A stretch of DNA of 64,000 bases. Source: Lachnospiraceae bacterium (GTDB lineage: Bacteria; Bacillota; Clostridia; Lachnospirales; Lachnospiraceae). A program made the translations under genes and the position numbers. The notes beneath the pieces are model-generated. The model did no database searches. It was not told the origin of the DNA and saw nothing but the letters and a program-made list of their open reading frames with translations. The DNA lies in contig JAAWBX010000010.1 in NCBI GenBank assembly GCA_022792885.1, positions 1 to 64,000 on the forward strand. Reading direction: 5' to 3'. Positions 27,492 through 36,733 of this stretch are shown here, piece by piece. The stretch's first letter is position 1, and each line of letters opens with the position of its first letter.

Positions 27492-28775
27492 ATGAAGAGT
27501 ATTCAGCTGCCTTACGGAAAAGGCATGATAACCGCGGAGATTCCGGAGGAGAGATATAACGGTTCTCTGGTTTCCAAAATGACCGAGTATGTTCCGGAAA
27601 AGGGCCAGACCGAACTGGTGAGGGATGCCCTGGAGCATCCGATCGGGACTCCGAAGCTGTCCGAGATGGCGATCGGGAAAAAGAACGTTGTTATTATTTC
27701 CAGTGATCATACAAGACCGGTTCCGAGTAAAGTCATTATGCCTCTTTTGTTGGCGGAGGTCCGCAAAGGCAATCCGGACGCGGATATCACGATTTTGATT
27801 TCCACCGGCCTTCACAGGGAGACGACGAAAGAAGAACTGGTCGGCAAGTTTGGCGAGGATATTGTGAAGAACGAGAAGATCGTAGTTCATGACTGCGACG
27901 ACGAGAGCAATCTGGTTGATCTGGGGAAACTTCCTTCCGGCGGCGAACTGATTATAAACAAGATGGCCTATGAGGCCGATCTTTTAGTGGCGGAGGGCTT
28001 TATAGAACCTCATTTCTTCGCCGGTTTCTCCGGCGGCAGAAAGAGCATTTTGCCGGGTGTGGCCAGCCGTGTGACGGTGTGTTATAATCATAATGCGGAG
28101 TTTATTGACAGTCCTTATGCGAGGACCGGCGTGATCGAGGGCAACCCGATTCATGAGGATATGCTGTATGCGGCGAGGGCGGCGCATCTGGCGTTTATCT
28201 GTAATGTGGTGGTGAGCGCGGCTCACGAAGTTTTGTTCGCGGTGGCCGGCGATTGTGACCGCGCGCATGTGGCCGGGCGCAATTTCCTGCTTCAGTACTG
28301 CCAGGTGGATAAGATTCCGGCGGATATCGTAATCAGCACGAACGGAGGTTATCCGCTGGATCAGAATATTTATCAGGCCGTCAAGGGGATGACGGCGGCG
28401 GAAGCTACGGTGAATGAGGGCGGCGTGATTATTATGGTGGCGAAGTCTTCCGACGGCCACGGTGCGCCCGTATTCTATGAGACATTTAAGAACGAAGCGG
28501 ATGATCAGAAGCTGATGGATCAGTTCCGGGCGACTCCGAAGGAGAAGACGATTCCGGATCAGTGGCAGTCCCAGATCTTTGTCCGCCTTCTTCAGAGAGC
28601 GACGGTGATTTACATTTCCGATGCGGAAGATGAGATGGTAAAGAATTTACATATGGTTCCGGCTCATTCGATGGAGGAAGCGATCGCGAAGGCCGATGAG
28701 ATTTTGGCGGCTAAGGGCAAGAAAGATTCCAAGATCACGGTGATTCCGGACGGCGTATCGGTTATCGTTCTGTAA
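27492..28775 (+). CDS. larA: nickel-dependent lactate racemase-family protein LarA
   Basis: 427 residues. The LarA active-site residues occur at the same numbers as in the Lactobacillus enzyme: H108 (STGLHRE), H174 (EPHFFAGF), K184 (GGRKSILPG, which tethers the nickel-pincer nucleotide) and H200 (CYNHNAEF). The family interconverts C2 stereoisomers of 2-hydroxy acids by hydride transfer. The cofactor-making larB, larC and larE are not in the window. In this operon a four-carbon or three-carbon sugar acid is more likely than lactate; that is inference. Confidence 0.9.
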   Translation: MKSIQLPYGKGMITAEIPEERYNGSLVSKMTEYVPEKGQTELVRDALEHPIGTPKLSEMAIGKKNVVIISSDHTRPVPSKVIMPLLLAEVRKGNPDADITILISTGLHRETTKEELVGKFGEDIVKNEKIVVHDCDDESNLVDLGKLPSGGELIINKMAYEADLLVAEGFIEPHFFAGFSGGRKSILPGVASRVTVCYNHNAEFIDSPYARTGVIEGNPIHEDMLYAARAAHLAFICNVVVSAAHEVLFAVAGDCDRAHVAGRNFLLQYCQVDKIPADIVISTNGGYPLDQNIYQAVKGMTAAEATVNEGGVIIMVAKSSDGHGAPVFYETFKNEADDQKLMDQFRATPKEKTIPDQWQSQIFVRLLQRATVIYISDAEDEMVKNLHMVPAHSMEEAIAKADEILAAKGKKDSKITVIPDGVSVIVL

Positions 28776-28802
28776 CGGTTTTGGGAATCGAAAGGAGCAT
28801 AT

Positions 28803-29942
28803 ATGAAAAAAGTGGTTCTGATTCCGGATTCTTTTAAGGGGACGCTGAGTTCTCAGAAGATCTGCGACATTATCCGCGAGAAAGTTCGGAAGCATTTCCC
28901 GGAGTGCGAGGCCGTTTCCATCCCGGTTGCCGACGGGGGCGAGGGGAGCGTAGACTGCTTCCTCTCGGCTCTGGGCGGCGAGAAAGTGTTTGAGACCGTG
29001 AAGAATCCTTATTTTGAAGATATGGAATCTTTTTACGGTCTGATTGACGGCGGAAGTACGGCCGTGATCGAGATGGCTTCCTGCGCGGGGCTTCCGCTGG
29101 TGGAGGACCGCAAGGATCCGGCGAAGACGACGACTTACGGCGTGGGGCAGTTGATTCTGGCGGCCGCGGCGAGAGGCGTGAAAAAGATCATCGTCGGCCT
29201 GGGCGGAAGTTCCACCAATGACGGAGGATGCGGCGCAGCCGCGGCGGTAGGGATCCGTTTCTATAATGCGAAGGGCGAGAGTTTTGTCCCCACCGGCGGG
29301 ACGACCGGCGAGATCGTTTCGATTGATTTTTCCGGGAGAGATGCGTCTCTGAACGGGATTGAGATCGTGACCATGTGTGATATCGACAATCCCATGTACG
29401 GCCCGACGGGGGCCTCCCATATTTTCGGTCCGCAAAAAGGAGCCGATCCGGATATGGTATTGTTTTTGGATAAGGGTATTAAGAATTTATGTGAGGTTAT
29501 CCGAAAAGATAAAGGCGTTGATTTAAGCGAGACGCCCGGCGGAGGAGCGGCCGGGGCGATGGGCGCCGGGATGATTGCGTTCTTTGATTCGAGACTTCAG
29601 ATGGGGATTCAAACCGTGCTGGATACGGTCGGATTCGACCGGATCATTTCCGATGCGGATATGGTGTTTACCGGGGAAGGCAAGCTCGATTCTCAGAGCC
29701 TGCGTGGTAAGGTTGTGATCGGCGTAGCGGCCCGTGCACAGAAACAGTCAGTCCCTGTTACTGTCATTGTTGGCGGAGCGGCCGATGACGATATAGATGC
29801 TGCCTATGAGATGGGGGTAACGAGTGTATTTCCGATCAACCGTCTGCCGGAAGATTTTTCTGTGAGCCGCTATAACAGCGAGGCAAATCTTGGTTATACG
29901 GTGGATAACGTTCTCAGGCTCATCAAATGCGTAAGCAAATAG
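28803..29942 (+). CDS. glxK: glycerate kinase (GarK/GlxK family)
   Basis: 379 residues with typical N-terminus PDSFKGTLSSQKICDII, then VADGGEGS and GLGGSSTNDGGCGAAAAVG in the middle, and the late VFTGEGKLDSQSLRGK. It phosphorylates D-glycerate, usually at O2, linking sugar-acid breakdown to glycolysis. 27 bp after larA and 25 bp before the permease, clearly one operon. Confidence 0.92.
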   Translation: MKKVVLIPDSFKGTLSSQKICDIIREKVRKHFPECEAVSIPVADGGEGSVDCFLSALGGEKVFETVKNPYFEDMESFYGLIDGGSTAVIEMASCAGLPLVEDRKDPAKTTTYGVGQLILAAAARGVKKIIVGLGGSSTNDGGCGAAAAVGIRFYNAKGESFVPTGGTTGEIVSIDFSGRDASLNGIEIVTMCDIDNPMYGPTGASHIFGPQKGADPDMVLFLDKGIKNLCEVIRKDKGVDLSETPGGGAAGAMGAGMIAFFDSRLQMGIQTVLDTVGFDRIISDADMVFTGEGKLDSQSLRGKVVIGVAARAQKQSVPVTVIVGGAADDDIDAAYEMGVTSVFPINRLPEDFSVSRYNSEANLGYTVDNVLRLIKCVSK

Positions 29943-29967
29943 GAACTTCAATCAAGGAGGATGAAAC

Positions 29968-30945
29968 ATGAAAATTTTGCAAAGCGTTAAGAAGATCCCT
30001 GGCGGTCTTATGGTTGTGCCGCTTCTGTTGGGCGCCGTTATCAACACGTTTTTCGGCAGTTATCTGTGGACGGCTTTTGACGGAACCTTTACGACACATC
30101 TGTGGAAGTCCGGCGCCATGCCGATCCTGGCCGTGTTTCTGTTCTGCAACGGCGCTACGATTGACTTTAAAAAAGCCGGTGTTCCGTTGGCAAAAGGCGT
30201 GATCATTACCGCGGTAAAGGTACTTTTAGGTATCGCGATCGGCCTTTTGGTGAACAGCGTATGGGGCGCGGACGGTATTATGGGCCTGACCCCTCTGGCG
30301 ATCGTTGCCGCGATCGCGAACTCCAACGGCGGCCTGTATGCGTCTCTGGCCGGTGAGTACGGCGACGCGACCGACGTAGGAGCGGTATCCATTCTGTCGA
30401 TCAATGACGGCCCGTTCTTTACGATGGTGGCTCTGGGCGCCAGCGGTATCGCCAATATTCCGATCAATACGCTGATCGGCTGTGTGGTTCCGATCGTGAT
30501 CGGCTGTATTCTCGGTAACCTGGACGAAGATATTCGTCAGTTCTGTATTCCGGGCGCTACCATGATGATCCCGTTTTTCGCCTTCCCTCTGGGAGCCGGC
30601 CTTGACTTAAGGAATCTGATCGTTGGCGGCGCGCCTGGTATCCTGTTAGGTGTCGTGTGTACGCTGGTTACCGGTCTTCTTGGCTACCTGGTATACAAAT
30701 TGTTGCAGCCGGTGAAGGGACTTGGCATCGTGCATCCGGAAGTCGGCGCCGCAATCGGTACGACGGCCGGGAATGCCGCCGCTACGCCTGCCGCCGTGGC
30801 AGCCGCGGACGCTACGCTTCTGGCTATTTCGGAGGCGGCTACCGCGCAGGTTACCTGTGCCGTTATCGTTACGGCTATCCTTTGTCCGCTCTTGGTAACA
30901 TGGTTACATAATATGGAGACAAAGAAAGCTGCCAGAACTGCTTAA
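29968..30945 (+). CDS. kdgT: 2-keto-3-deoxygluconate permease family transporter
   Basis: 325 residues, about ten membrane segments, KdgT family (MKILQSVKKIPGGLMVVPLLLGA; SNGGLYASLAGEYGDATDVGA). It imports acidic sugars by proton symport. Last gene of the operon, so it probably supplies the tetronate or glycerate handled by the upstream enzymes. Strong AAGGAGG. Confidence 0.9.
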   Translation: MKILQSVKKIPGGLMVVPLLLGAVINTFFGSYLWTAFDGTFTTHLWKSGAMPILAVFLFCNGATIDFKKAGVPLAKGVIITAVKVLLGIAIGLLVNSVWGADGIMGLTPLAIVAAIANSNGGLYASLAGEYGDATDVGAVSILSINDGPFFTMVALGASGIANIPINTLIGCVVPIVIGCILGNLDEDIRQFCIPGATMMIPFFAFPLGAGLDLRNLIVGGAPGILLGVVCTLVTGLLGYLVYKLLQPVKGLGIVHPEVGAAIGTTAGNAAATPAAVAAADATLLAISEAATAQVTCAVIVTAILCPLLVTWLHNMETKKAARTA

Positions 30946-30972
30946 GGAATATTATATTACGGACTGAAAGCA

Positions 30973-31024
30973 AAAAGGCTATGGCTGTTCTTTGCGGAGA
31001 TCGCGAAGATGGCGATAGCCTTTT
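30973..31024. terminator. bidirectional terminator kdgT / sigma54 activator
   Basis: Long hairpin with 10-bp outer arms aaaaggctat (30973-30982) and atagcctttt (31015-31024). It has A residues before and T residues after, so it can serve both convergent genes. Confidence 0.7.
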
Positions 31025-31027
31025 CTT

Positions 31028-32470
31028 TTATCGGTCGGTGTGGTTGTTTTTCAGGAAGTAGGCGATTTTATAATACGGCAGATCGATCCCCTGTCCGGCT
31101 AAAATGCGGGAGATTTTTCTGGGGCCCAGTCCGTCCGAGGCTAATTTAAGTACCTGGAGCGCGACTTCGCCGAAGAGGCCGGGCCGGGCCGGTGAAGCGG
31201 CGTTCGGGGAGGTTTCCGAAGCCGGGTTCGTTTCGCCTTGTCCGCTTATCTCGAAGGGAATGTCTTCCAGAGAAACGAGGACTTCCAGGTTTTTCCGTTC
31301 GCCGATATCTTCCAGGAGCGGGGACGCGGCATCGATGCTGAAATTGATTACGTCCCGAAACTGCCGCACGTTGCGGGGGTATTCGGCGTTCAGGAGCGCT
31401 TCTTTGGCGGCTTCCGTCAGAGAGATTCGGCACTGGATCTGATGGATGGCCTGCACGGTATCTTCGTATTTCCGGATAAAGTGGCGCAGAAGATATTCTT
31501 TTTCTTCCCGGGAGCGTTCTTTCAGGGAGGGAAGGTGCATTTCATACTGGGCCAGGCGCTGGTAGAGCTCCGGCATGAAGACGTCTTCCAGTTTTCTTGT
31601 GGAAGCGGCGATAATGATTACGTTGATGGGGAGGGGACGGTTACCGCCGATTCGTCGGATCTGGCCGGATTCGATGGCTTTTAGGAGCATATTCTGGTAG
31701 TGGTCCAGGGCGTGGGCTTCGTCCAGGAAGAGGATGCCTCCGCTGGCCTGTTCGAAGAGCCCTTTTTTGGTTTTGGAGCCGGTGTAAGCGCCTTCTTCGC
31801 TTCCGAAGATTTCCATGGCGGCGATATCGGGGTTGGAAAACTGGGCGCAGTTGATCTCGATAAAAGGTGCCTTGGCGTCGATTACGCCTACGGTTTTTGC
31901 GTATTGGTAGATCAGGTTGGCCAGCATGGTTTTACCGGTTCCGGATTCTCCGGTGATGATCGAGTGGCGCGGGCCTCCTAAAGACCCTACGGTACGCCGG
32001 GCTTTTCGATAGATGTGGTTTAAGGTGCCGCCGTACTGGAAGCCGATCAGATTTTCCACGTTGTCTTCCAAAGAGTCCAGGTGAAGTTTTTGCTGGAGGA
32101 TTTTTACCTGCTGGTTTAGTTCTTCGATCTCCCGCACGTCGCGGAAGATGGAAAAGGCGCCCAGAAATTCGTCGTTTTCGAAGATCGGAAAACTGCTGCA
32201 CATGTAAAGTTTTTTTCCGATAAAATGAATGTGCCGGTTGTAGATGGCCTGCCGCGTTTCCATGACATCCAGCATCATGGCGGAGGGGTAGAATTCTTCG
32301 ATCGGGCGGCCGATCATTTCACCTTGGGAAGAATTGCAGTATTCGGCGGAGGTTCGGTTGACGTAGACCAAGGTTCCCCGGGAATCGGCCACGTTGACGC
32401 CCTCGTCGCAGTTTTCCAGGATATTTTTGTAGAAATTGTGACTTTCCAGGTAGTTTGCGGTAAGTTTCAT
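31028..32470 (-). CDS. sigma54-dependent transcriptional activator (PAS-AAA+-HTH)
   Basis: 480 residues. N-terminal PAS domain (NILENCDEGVNVADSRGTLVYVN), AAA+ domain with Walker A GESGTGKT, Walker B GGILFLDEAH and the sigma54-contacting loop GAYTGS (usual GAFTGA). A C-terminal helix-turn-helix segment (LGPRKISRILAGQGI) follows. Such proteins remodel sigma54 polymerase at -24/-12 promoters after sensing a ligand by PAS. It is divergent from the oxidoreductase operon, which has a matching promoter, and convergent with the sugar-acid operon. AAAAGGAG before the start. Confidence 0.88.
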   Translation of the reverse strand: MKLTANYLESHNFYKNILENCDEGVNVADSRGTLVYVNRTSAEYCNSSQGEMIGRPIEEFYPSAMMLDVMETRQAIYNRHIHFIGKKLYMCSSFPIFENDEFLGAFSIFRDVREIEELNQQVKILQQKLHLDSLEDNVENLIGFQYGGTLNHIYRKARRTVGSLGGPRHSIITGESGTGKTMLANLIYQYAKTVGVIDAKAPFIEINCAQFSNPDIAAMEIFGSEEGAYTGSKTKKGLFEQASGGILFLDEAHALDHYQNMLLKAIESGQIRRIGGNRPLPINVIIIAASTRKLEDVFMPELYQRLAQYEMHLPSLKERSREEKEYLLRHFIRKYEDTVQAIHQIQCRISLTEAAKEALLNAEYPRNVRQFRDVINFSIDAASPLLEDIGERKNLEVLVSLEDIPFEISGQGETNPASETSPNAASPARPGLFGEVALQVLKLASDGLGPRKISRILAGQGIDLPYYKIAYFLKNNHTDR

Positions 32471-32579
32471 AAGAACTCCTTTTGAGGTAAATGGTGAAGG
32501 TATTATAACATATTATTTGCAAAATATAAAGAAAACTGTTAGAAAACATGATGATAAAACGTTAGAAAAAGGAATTGTA

Positions 32580-32650
32580 ACAGAATCCCGCAAGGATTTT
32601 GTCGAAAAACGGGGATTTATCCGGAATAAAAAGTTGGCATTGTTTTTGCT
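32580..32650 (+). promoter_or_regulatory. sigma54 (-24/-12) promoter and possible activator site
   Basis: ttggcattgtttttgct (32634-32650) has the -24 GG (32636-32637) and -12 GC (32648-32649) at the exact sigma54 spacing, within TTGGCA and TTGCT. Upstream is an imperfect inverted repeat, cagaatcc (32581-32588) and ggattttg (32594-32601), a candidate activator site. A weaker SigA reading of the same stretch cannot be excluded. Confidence 0.6.
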
Positions 32651-32733
32651 GTATATTATAGGTAGGAACTGTTGGAGAGCGAATGTTTTCCGGCAGGTGT
32701 ATGATACATATTTAAAGTAAGGAGGCATTTCCT

Positions 32734-33306
32734 ATGTCAAAAGCAGTTGAGATCCGGTGGCATGGCCGGGGCGGCCAGGGCGCCAAAACCGCGGCGTTGT
32801 TGTTGGCGGATGTAACTTTTAACACGGGCAAGTTCGTGCAGGGCTTTCCGGAGTACGGCCCGGAGAGGATGGGAGCTCCGATCACGGCTTACAACCGTAT
32901 CAGCGATACCTCGATTCGGGTCCATTCCAATATCTATGAGCCGGATTATGTGGTGGTAGTGGATGAGACTTTGCTGGAATCGGTGGACGTGACGAAAGGG
33001 CTTAAGAAGGAAGGGGCGATCGTGATCAATTCGGCCCGTCCGAAAGAAGAGCTGATGCCTCATTTGAAGGGCTATGAAGGGCGCGTTTACACGATTGATG
33101 CGAGAAAGGTGTCGATTGAAGCGCTGGGTAAGTATTTTCCGAATTCCCCGATGCTGGCCGCGATTGTCAAGGTGAGCGGTATTATGCCCGAGGACAAATT
33201 CCTGGAAGAGATGCAGCAGTCGTTTCAGCATAAGTTTGCTTCGAAGCCGGAAGTGGTTGCCGGTAATATGAAAGCGCTGACCCTGGCATTAGAGGAGGTA
33301 AAATAA
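32734..33306 (+). CDS. porG: 2-oxoacid:ferredoxin oxidoreductase, gamma subunit
   Basis: 190 residues, gamma-subunit domain: RWHGRGGQGAKTAALLLAD at the N-terminus and FPEYGPERMGAP. First gene of a gamma-delta-alpha-beta operon, the order of pyruvate and 2-ketoisovalerate:ferredoxin oxidoreductases. The complex oxidises 2-oxoacids to acyl-CoA and reduces ferredoxin. AAGGAGG before the start. The stop overlaps the next ATG by one base. Confidence 0.92.
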   Translation: MSKAVEIRWHGRGGQGAKTAALLLADVTFNTGKFVQGFPEYGPERMGAPITAYNRISDTSIRVHSNIYEPDYVVVVDETLLESVDVTKGLKKEGAIVINSARPKEELMPHLKGYEGRVYTIDARKVSIEALGKYFPNSPMLAAIVKVSGIMPEDKFLEEMQQSFQHKFASKPEVVAGNMKALTLALEEVK

Positions 33307-33611
33307 TGGCGACGGATATTAGTAAAATGAATGAAACCGTAACCTGGAAGGATCTGACGGAAGGGTGCCAGATTTACGGATCCGGGACTTCGAAACAATT
33401 CAATACCGGCGAATGGCGGGTGGACTGTCCGGAATTTATTGCCGAAAAGTGCAAACAGTGTCTGCTGTGCGTACCGGTTTGTCCGGACAGCGCGATTCCG
33501 GTTGTGGACGGCAAGCGCACGGATTTTGATTTTGAACATTGTAAGGGATGCGGCATTTGTGCCGTGAATTGTCCTTTTGGCGCCATTGTGATGAAAGGAG
33601 AGGGGAATTAG
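33306..33611 (+). CDS. porD: 2-oxoacid:ferredoxin oxidoreductase, delta (ferredoxin) subunit
   Basis: 101 residues with two [4Fe-4S] motifs, CKQCLLCVPVCP and CKGCGICAVNCP. It carries electrons from the alpha-beta catalytic unit to free ferredoxin. The N-terminal 45 residues (TEGCQIYGSGTSKQFNTGEW) are typical of PorD. Overlaps porG by one base and is followed closely by porA. Confidence 0.93.
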   Translation: MATDISKMNETVTWKDLTEGCQIYGSGTSKQFNTGEWRVDCPEFIAEKCKQCLLCVPVCPDSAIPVVDGKRTDFDFEHCKGCGICAVNCPFGAIVMKGEGN

Positions 33612-33612
33612 T

Positions 33613-34794
33613 ATGTCTATCAGAGAGAGATTATCAGGAAATGAAGCGGTATCGATTGCGATTCGTCAGATCAATCCGGATGTATTCCCGGCTTTCCCGA
33701 TCACGCCTTCGACCGAGATTCCGCAGTATTTTTCGTCTTATGTGGCGAACGGACAGGTGGACACCGTGTTCATTCCCGTGGAGAGCGAGCACAGTTCCAT
33801 GAGCGCGACGATCGGCGCGGAAGCGGCCGGCGCGAGATCCCTGACCGCTACGTCCTCCTGCGGTCTGGCTTATATGTGGGAAGAGCTTTATGTGGCGGCT
33901 TCCGATCGTTTGCCCTTGGCGCTGGCGCTGGTGAACCGAGCGCTGTCCGGCCCGATCAATATCAACTGCGATCATTCGGACGCTATGGGAGCGAGGGACG
34001 CGGGCTGGATCCAGATTTTTGCGGAGAATAATCAGGAGGCTTATGACAATTTCGTGCAGGCTTACCGGATCGCGGAGCATAAGGATGTACGGCTTCCGAT
34101 TATGGTGTGCCAGGACGGATTTATCACGAGCCATGCCGTAGAGAATATCGAACTTTTGGAAGATGAGCAGGTGAAAGCGTTTGTCGGCGAGTATGAGCCC
34201 GAGCATTATCTTTTGAACAGCAAGGAAGCCATGGCGGTGGGTCCTTACGGCGTTCCGGCTTATTATATGGAAGCGAAGAGGGCGCAGTTGGAGGCGTTGA
34301 AGAACGCGAAACAGGTAGCTCTTCAGGTTGCCGCCGATTTTGAGAAGATTTCCGGGAGAAAATACGGGCTGTTCGAGGAATACCGGATGGAAGACGCGGA
34401 TTATGTGATGGTGCTCATCGGTTCGGCGGCCGGTACGGCGAAAGATGCGGCGGACGCTTTGAGAGAAAAGGGTGTGAAAGCCGGCGTTTTGAAGATCCGT
34501 TTGTTCCGCCCGTTCCCGGCGGAGGAGATTGCGGCGGCTTTGAAGGACGCAAAAGTAGTCGCCTGTATGGACCGCACGGAGAGCTATAACGGAAATTGCG
34601 GCCCGCTGGGCGCGGAGGTAAAGAGCGCCCTGTTTACGGCCGGTCAGATGCCGATGGTGCTGAATTATGTATATGGCCTGGGCGGCCGCGACGTTACGGT
34701 GGAGAGCCTGACTTCGGTGTTTGAGGATATGAAGAAAGCGGATGAAACCGGCGAGCTGGGTGAGACCTATCGTTACTTATCCGTAAGAGAATAG
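33613..34794 (+). CDS. porA: 2-oxoacid:ferredoxin oxidoreductase, alpha subunit
   Basis: 393 residues, alpha subunit of the PorA/VorB type: FPAFPITPSTEIPQ near the N-terminus, HSSMSATIGAEAAGAR, and DAGWIQIFAENNQEAYDN. C-terminal part is the transketolase C-like domain. The family includes pyruvate and branched 2-oxoacid enzymes, and sequence reading cannot separate these. Two bases after porD. Confidence 0.92.
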   Translation: MSIRERLSGNEAVSIAIRQINPDVFPAFPITPSTEIPQYFSSYVANGQVDTVFIPVESEHSSMSATIGAEAAGARSLTATSSCGLAYMWEELYVAASDRLPLALALVNRALSGPININCDHSDAMGARDAGWIQIFAENNQEAYDNFVQAYRIAEHKDVRLPIMVCQDGFITSHAVENIELLEDEQVKAFVGEYEPEHYLLNSKEAMAVGPYGVPAYYMEAKRAQLEALKNAKQVALQVAADFEKISGRKYGLFEEYRMEDADYVMVLIGSAAGTAKDAADALREKGVKAGVLKIRLFRPFPAEEIAAALKDAKVVACMDRTESYNGNCGPLGAEVKSALFTAGQMPMVLNYVYGLGGRDVTVESLTSVFEDMKKADETGELGETYRYLSVRE

Positions 34795-34806
34795 GGAGGT
34801 AGAAAA

Positions 34807-35739
34807 ATGGCTTACAATTTCAAGGAAACGATGAGCAAACCGGAACGTCTGGCTCCCGGTCACAGAATGTGTGCCGGCTGCGGCGGTACCATCGCTGTGA
34901 GAAATGTACTGAGAGGACTTCATGAGGAGGACAAAGCGGTCATCTGCAACGCTACCGGATGCCTGGAAGTTTCTTCTTTCATGTATCCTTATACGTCCTG
35001 GGAGGATTCTTATATCCACAATGCGTTTGAGAATGCGGGCGCGACCTGCAGCGGCGTTCAGGCGGCTTATGAGGTGCTGAAGAAAAAAGGTAAGGTTGAC
35101 GATACCTATAAGTTTATTGCGATCGGCGGCGACGGCGGAACCTATGATATCGGTTTTCAGTCTCTGTCGGGCGCGATGGAGCGGAACACGGATATGGTTT
35201 ATGTCTGCTATGACAACGGCGCGTATATGAATACGGGGATCCAGCGTTCTTCCGCGACGCCGATGTTCGCCGACACGACCACGACGCCGGTGGGGAGCCA
35301 GTCTGACGGCAAACCTCAAAACCGTAAGGATTTGGCGTCTGTGATCGCCGCGCATGACGTCCCCTATGCCGCTCAGACGACGTTTGTGCAGAATTTTAAA
35401 GATCTGCATCTGAAAGCCGAGAAGGCGATTTATACGCCGGGGGCCGCGTTTTTAAATATTATGGCGCCCTGCCCGAGAGGCTGGCGTTACAATACGCCGG
35501 ATATTATTGAGATGTGTCGGTTGGGTGTGGAAACCTGTTACTGGCCGCTGTTTGAGGTGGTGGAAGGTAAGTGGATTTTAAATTACGAGCCGAAGAAGAA
35601 ACTGCCGATCGAAGATTTCTTAAAGCCGCAGGGGAGATTCAAACATCTGTTTAAGAAGGGTAACGAGGAGCTTCTGGAGGCGTTCCAGAAGGAAGTCGAC
35701 CGCAGATGGGAGGAACTTCTGTTCCGCTGCAGCAGGTAA
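34807..35739 (+). CDS. porB: 2-oxoacid:ferredoxin oxidoreductase, beta subunit
   Basis: 310 residues, ThDP-binding beta subunit: CAGCGGTIAVRNV at the N-terminus (cysteines for the proximal cluster) and the ThDP motif GGDGGTYDIGFQSLSGAMERN-like near 115. YDNGAYMNTGIQRS follows. It catalyses decarboxylation. Completes the four-gene operon, with a strong terminator downstream. Confidence 0.93.
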   Translation: MAYNFKETMSKPERLAPGHRMCAGCGGTIAVRNVLRGLHEEDKAVICNATGCLEVSSFMYPYTSWEDSYIHNAFENAGATCSGVQAAYEVLKKKGKVDDTYKFIAIGGDGGTYDIGFQSLSGAMERNTDMVYVCYDNGAYMNTGIQRSSATPMFADTTTTPVGSQSDGKPQNRKDLASVIAAHDVPYAAQTTFVQNFKDLHLKAEKAIYTPGAAFLNIMAPCPRGWRYNTPDIIEMCRLGVETCYWPLFEVVEGKWILNYEPKKKLPIEDFLKPQGRFKHLFKKGNEELLEAFQKEVDRRWEELLFRCSR

Positions 35740-35742
35740 GCA

Positions 35743-35785
35743 AAACGCCGGGAGGCCGAAATGGGGGCGGCTTCCCGGCGTTTAT
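35743..35785. terminator. terminator between porB and sufB
   Basis: A 16-bp stem with one G-U pair (35743-35758 with 35768-35783, core aacgccggg / cccggcgtt), T-rich end. Convergent genes on both sides could share it. Confidence 0.8.
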
Positions 35786-35792
35786 TATGCGA

Positions 35793-36710
35793 TCATTTTA
35801 AAAACCCGTTTACGATCTGTTCTTCCGCTTCCTCTTCTGTCAGTCCCAGGGTCATCAGCTTGACGAGCTGTTCCCCGGCGATCTTGCCGATGGCGGCTTC
35901 GTGGATCAGGCCGGCGTCGATGTGGCCGGCCGAAAGTTTCGGGCTGGCGCTGACCTTCGCGCTGTCCATAATGATGGCGTCGCATTCGGTGTGGCCCGCG
36001 CAGCGCGCGTTTCCGTTGATGTTCGAGCAGAAATGCTGATGAGAGCGATCCCTGGCGACGGAACGGGAGATCACGTTGGCGCTGGAGTCCGCGCCGTTTA
36101 AATCCACCGAGAAATCGGTTTGTGCGCTCTGATCGCCGTGCGTCATGATTTTTTCGTGGACTGTCAGGCTGGCCCGCTCCGCCAGTTCGGCTCTTGTAAT
36201 GCGGTTGGTCGAGTCGATCCCCCGGATCTGGGTCGTTTCCATCTCAAGGCTTCCGCCCTCGTCGATCTGAATGATCGTTGTGGGATTCATGACCCGTCCG
36301 CCGGTTCCGTCGCCCTCGCCGTAATGCTTTTCAATATAGCGGACCCTGGCGTTTTTCCCCACATGGAATGTATGGACGCCGTCATGCTCGGAGCTCTGAT
36401 CGCCGCAGTTGTGAATGCCGCAGCCGGCTACGATCGTAACTTCGGCGTTCTCGCCGATATAAAAATCATTGTATACCATGTCTTTTAGACCGCTCAGGCT
36501 TAAGATAACCGGAATATGAATGCTTTCATTTTTGGTTCCCGGTTTGACGAGGATATCGATGCCCGGTTTGTCCTCTTTGGTTACGATATCAATATTGGCT
36601 GTGGTGTTTCGTCCGGCGGATTGCCCGTTGGTCCTGAGATTGTAGGCTCCTTCGGGGATCTCATGGATCCCGGCGACTTCGGCCAGAAGATTTTTCTCGA
36701 TCCGATTCAT
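35793..36710 (-). CDS. sufB: SufB/SufD-family Fe-S scaffold (minimal SUF system)
   Basis: 305 residues, shorter than classical SufB (about 470), with the SufBD beta-helix core (HDGVHTFHVGKNARV, GHTECDAIIMD, GLIHEAAIGKI). The conserved Glu in the HEA motif and a Cys in HTEC are retained. With the neighbouring SufC it forms the two-gene SufCB-type system found in many strict anaerobes, which assembles Fe-S clusters without SufS/SufU/SufD neighbours. AAGGAG before the start, 23 bp after sufC. Confidence 0.88.
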   Translation of the reverse strand: MNRIEKNLLAEVAGIHEIPEGAYNLRTNGQSAGRNTTANIDIVTKEDKPGIDILVKPGTKNESIHIPVILSLSGLKDMVYNDFYIGENAEVTIVAGCGIHNCGDQSSEHDGVHTFHVGKNARVRYIEKHYGEGDGTGGRVMNPTTIIQIDEGGSLEMETTQIRGIDSTNRITRAELAERASLTVHEKIMTHGDQSAQTDFSVDLNGADSSANVISRSVARDRSHQHFCSNINGNARCAGHTECDAIIMDSAKVSASPKLSAGHIDAGLIHEAAIGKIAGEQLVKLMTLGLTEEEAEEQIVNGFLK

Positions 36711-36733
36711 GTTGTATTCTCCTTGATTTCTTC

